This document shows, in pieces, positions 6,199 to 6,887 of a stretch of 6,887 bases of DNA. Each line of letters opens with the position of its first letter. Positions within the stretch are counted from its first letter, which is position 1. The notes beneath the pieces are model-generated. The model was not told the origin of the DNA, made no database searches, and was given only the letters and a program-made list of their open reading frames with translations. Origin of the DNA: Acidobacteriota bacterium. Its GTDB lineage: Bacteria; Acidobacteriota; Thermoanaerobaculia; Thermoanaerobaculales; Thermoanaerobaculaceae. Location: positions 1 to 6,887 of the forward strand of contig JAJXUY010000079.1 of the NCBI GenBank assembly GCA_021782525.1, given 5' to 3'. The position numbers and the translations under genes were made by a program.

Positions 6199-6887
6199 TC
6201 AGTGCCGGTGCATGAGCATCAGCATGATCGCCTTCTGGACGTGGAGGCGGTTCTCGGCCTCGTCGAAGATCACCGACCAGCGGCCGTCCGCCACGGCGGC
6301 GGCGACCTCCTCGCCGCGGTGGCACGGCAGGCAGTGCATGAAGACCGCCTCCTTGTCGGCGGTTTCCATCAGCTCGGCGGTGACCTGGTAGCCGGCGAAC
6401 GCTTTGAGGCGCACCTGCGCCTCCGACTCCTGCCCCATCGAGGCGAACACGTCGGTGTAGACCACGTGCGCGCCGCGCACCGCGTCCTCCGGCCTGGTGA
6501 CGACCTCGACGCTGGTTCCGGCGGCCGCGGCGTCCTGACGCGCGAGCTCGACGATCTCGGGCTTCGGCTTGTACCCTTCGGGGCTCGCGACGCGAACGTT
6601 CATCCCCGCCTTCGGGCCGCCGAACATCAGCGAGTGCGCCATGTTGTTGCCGTCCCCGACGTAGGCGAGGGTCATGCCCTTGGTCGTCCCAAACCGCTCG
6701 CGCGCGGTGAAGTAGTCGGTGAGCGCCTGGCACGGGTGCAGCAGGTCGGTCAGCCCGTTGATCACCGGCACGGTCGCGTAGCGGGCGAGATCGGTCACGG
6801 TCGCGTGCGCGAACGTGCGCGCCATGATCCCGCTGACGTAGCGGGAGAGCACCTTGGCGGTGTCCGCGATCGTCTCGCCGCGGCCGA
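6199..6887 (-). CDS. argF: Ornithine carbamoyltransferase (5' end cut by window)
   Basis: Cytoplasmic enzyme of arginine biosynthesis that joins carbamoyl phosphate and ornithine to give citrulline. About 229 C-terminal residues are visible; roughly the first 80, including the STRT-type carbamoyl-phosphate motif, lie beyond the window. Seen in order: GRGETIADTAKVLSRYV, then HPCQ (6727-6738, carbamoyl-phosphate binding), the VGDGNNMAHSL nucleotide-fold turn, VYTDVFASMGQE (ornithine-binding SMG loop), HCLPCHRGEEV (6313-6336 for the first eight residues; catalytic Cys in HCLP), and FDEAENRLHVQKA near the end. The stop is TGA at 6201-6199. The family normally reads HCLPAHRG, so the second Cys is unusual. 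The SMG and HCLP loops favour ornithine rather than aspartate as the acceptor; an anabolic (argF) rather than catabolic (arcB) role is assumed, because no arginine deiminase genes are in view. Convergent with the fibre gene. Confidence 0.93.
   Translation of the reverse strand, partial: GRGETIADTAKVLSRYVSGIMARTFAHATVTDLARYATVPVINGLTDLLHPCQALTDYFTARERFGTTKGMTLAYVGDGNNMAHSLMFGGPKAGMNVRVASPEGYKPKPEIVELARQDAAAAGTSVEVVTRPEDAVRGAHVVYTDVFASMGQESEAQVRLKAFAGYQVTAELMETADKEAVFMHCLPCHRGEEVAAAVADGRWSVIFDEAENRLHVQKAIMLMLMHRH

Overview
This is a GC-rich bacterial chromosomal window with five protein genes. Two of them, at the edges, are cut by the window ends. Codon third positions are almost all G or C. 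The secreted protein at 3921-6119 begins with a beta-rich N-terminal domain of a type I associate with Acidobacteriota-like environmental bacteria. The TMTC-like membrane/TPR protein at 1132-3168 also fits such a deep-branching, GC-rich, soil- or sediment-type Gram-negative. That placement is an inference from protein style, not a proof. I see no phage structural cassette, integrase, transposase, tRNA, rRNA or CRISPR array.

Layout: (1) 914 down to 1, minus strand: the ATP-binding subunit of an ABC-2 type exporter, cut at its C-terminus, with a GTG start behind a strong ribosome binding site. (2) 915-1131: a divergent intergenic region with a 9-bp dyad in the leader of the ABC gene and an extended -10-like motif just before the next gene. 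(3) 1132-3168, plus: a polytopic GT-C/TMTC-like membrane protein with a C-terminal TPR domain, with a G/C-rich hairpin starting at its stop codon. (4) 3268-3891, plus: a small secreted protein with a phage tail-collar (microcystin-dependent protein) fold. (5) 3921-6119, plus, only 29 nt downstream of the previous stop and with a perfect Shine-Dalgarno: a large secreted protein made of a signal peptide, a beta-rich head, a tail-fibre-like linker, 44 uninterrupted collagen-like Gly-X-Y triplets and a C-terminal domain built on repeated polyglycine blocks. (6) 6146-6178: a strong hairpin, probably a shared terminator. (7) 6887 down to 6199, minus: ornithine carbamoyltransferase, cut at its N-terminus.

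The most interesting part is 3268-6119. Two adjacent exported proteins, probably co-transcribed, carry modules normally found in phage tail fibres (collar domain, collagen-like shaft, polyglycine-rich tip), but each has a Sec signal peptide and there are no visible phage genes. The simplest reading is a surface or extracellular fibre/adhesin pair of the host cell. The gene just upstream belongs to a family whose eukaryotic members are O-mannosyltransferases, and 18 of the 44 collagen triplets end in threonine. Modification of the fibre by this enzyme is a testable but speculative link. The flanking ABC exporter subunit and arginine-biosynthesis gene look like ordinary chromosomal neighbours.
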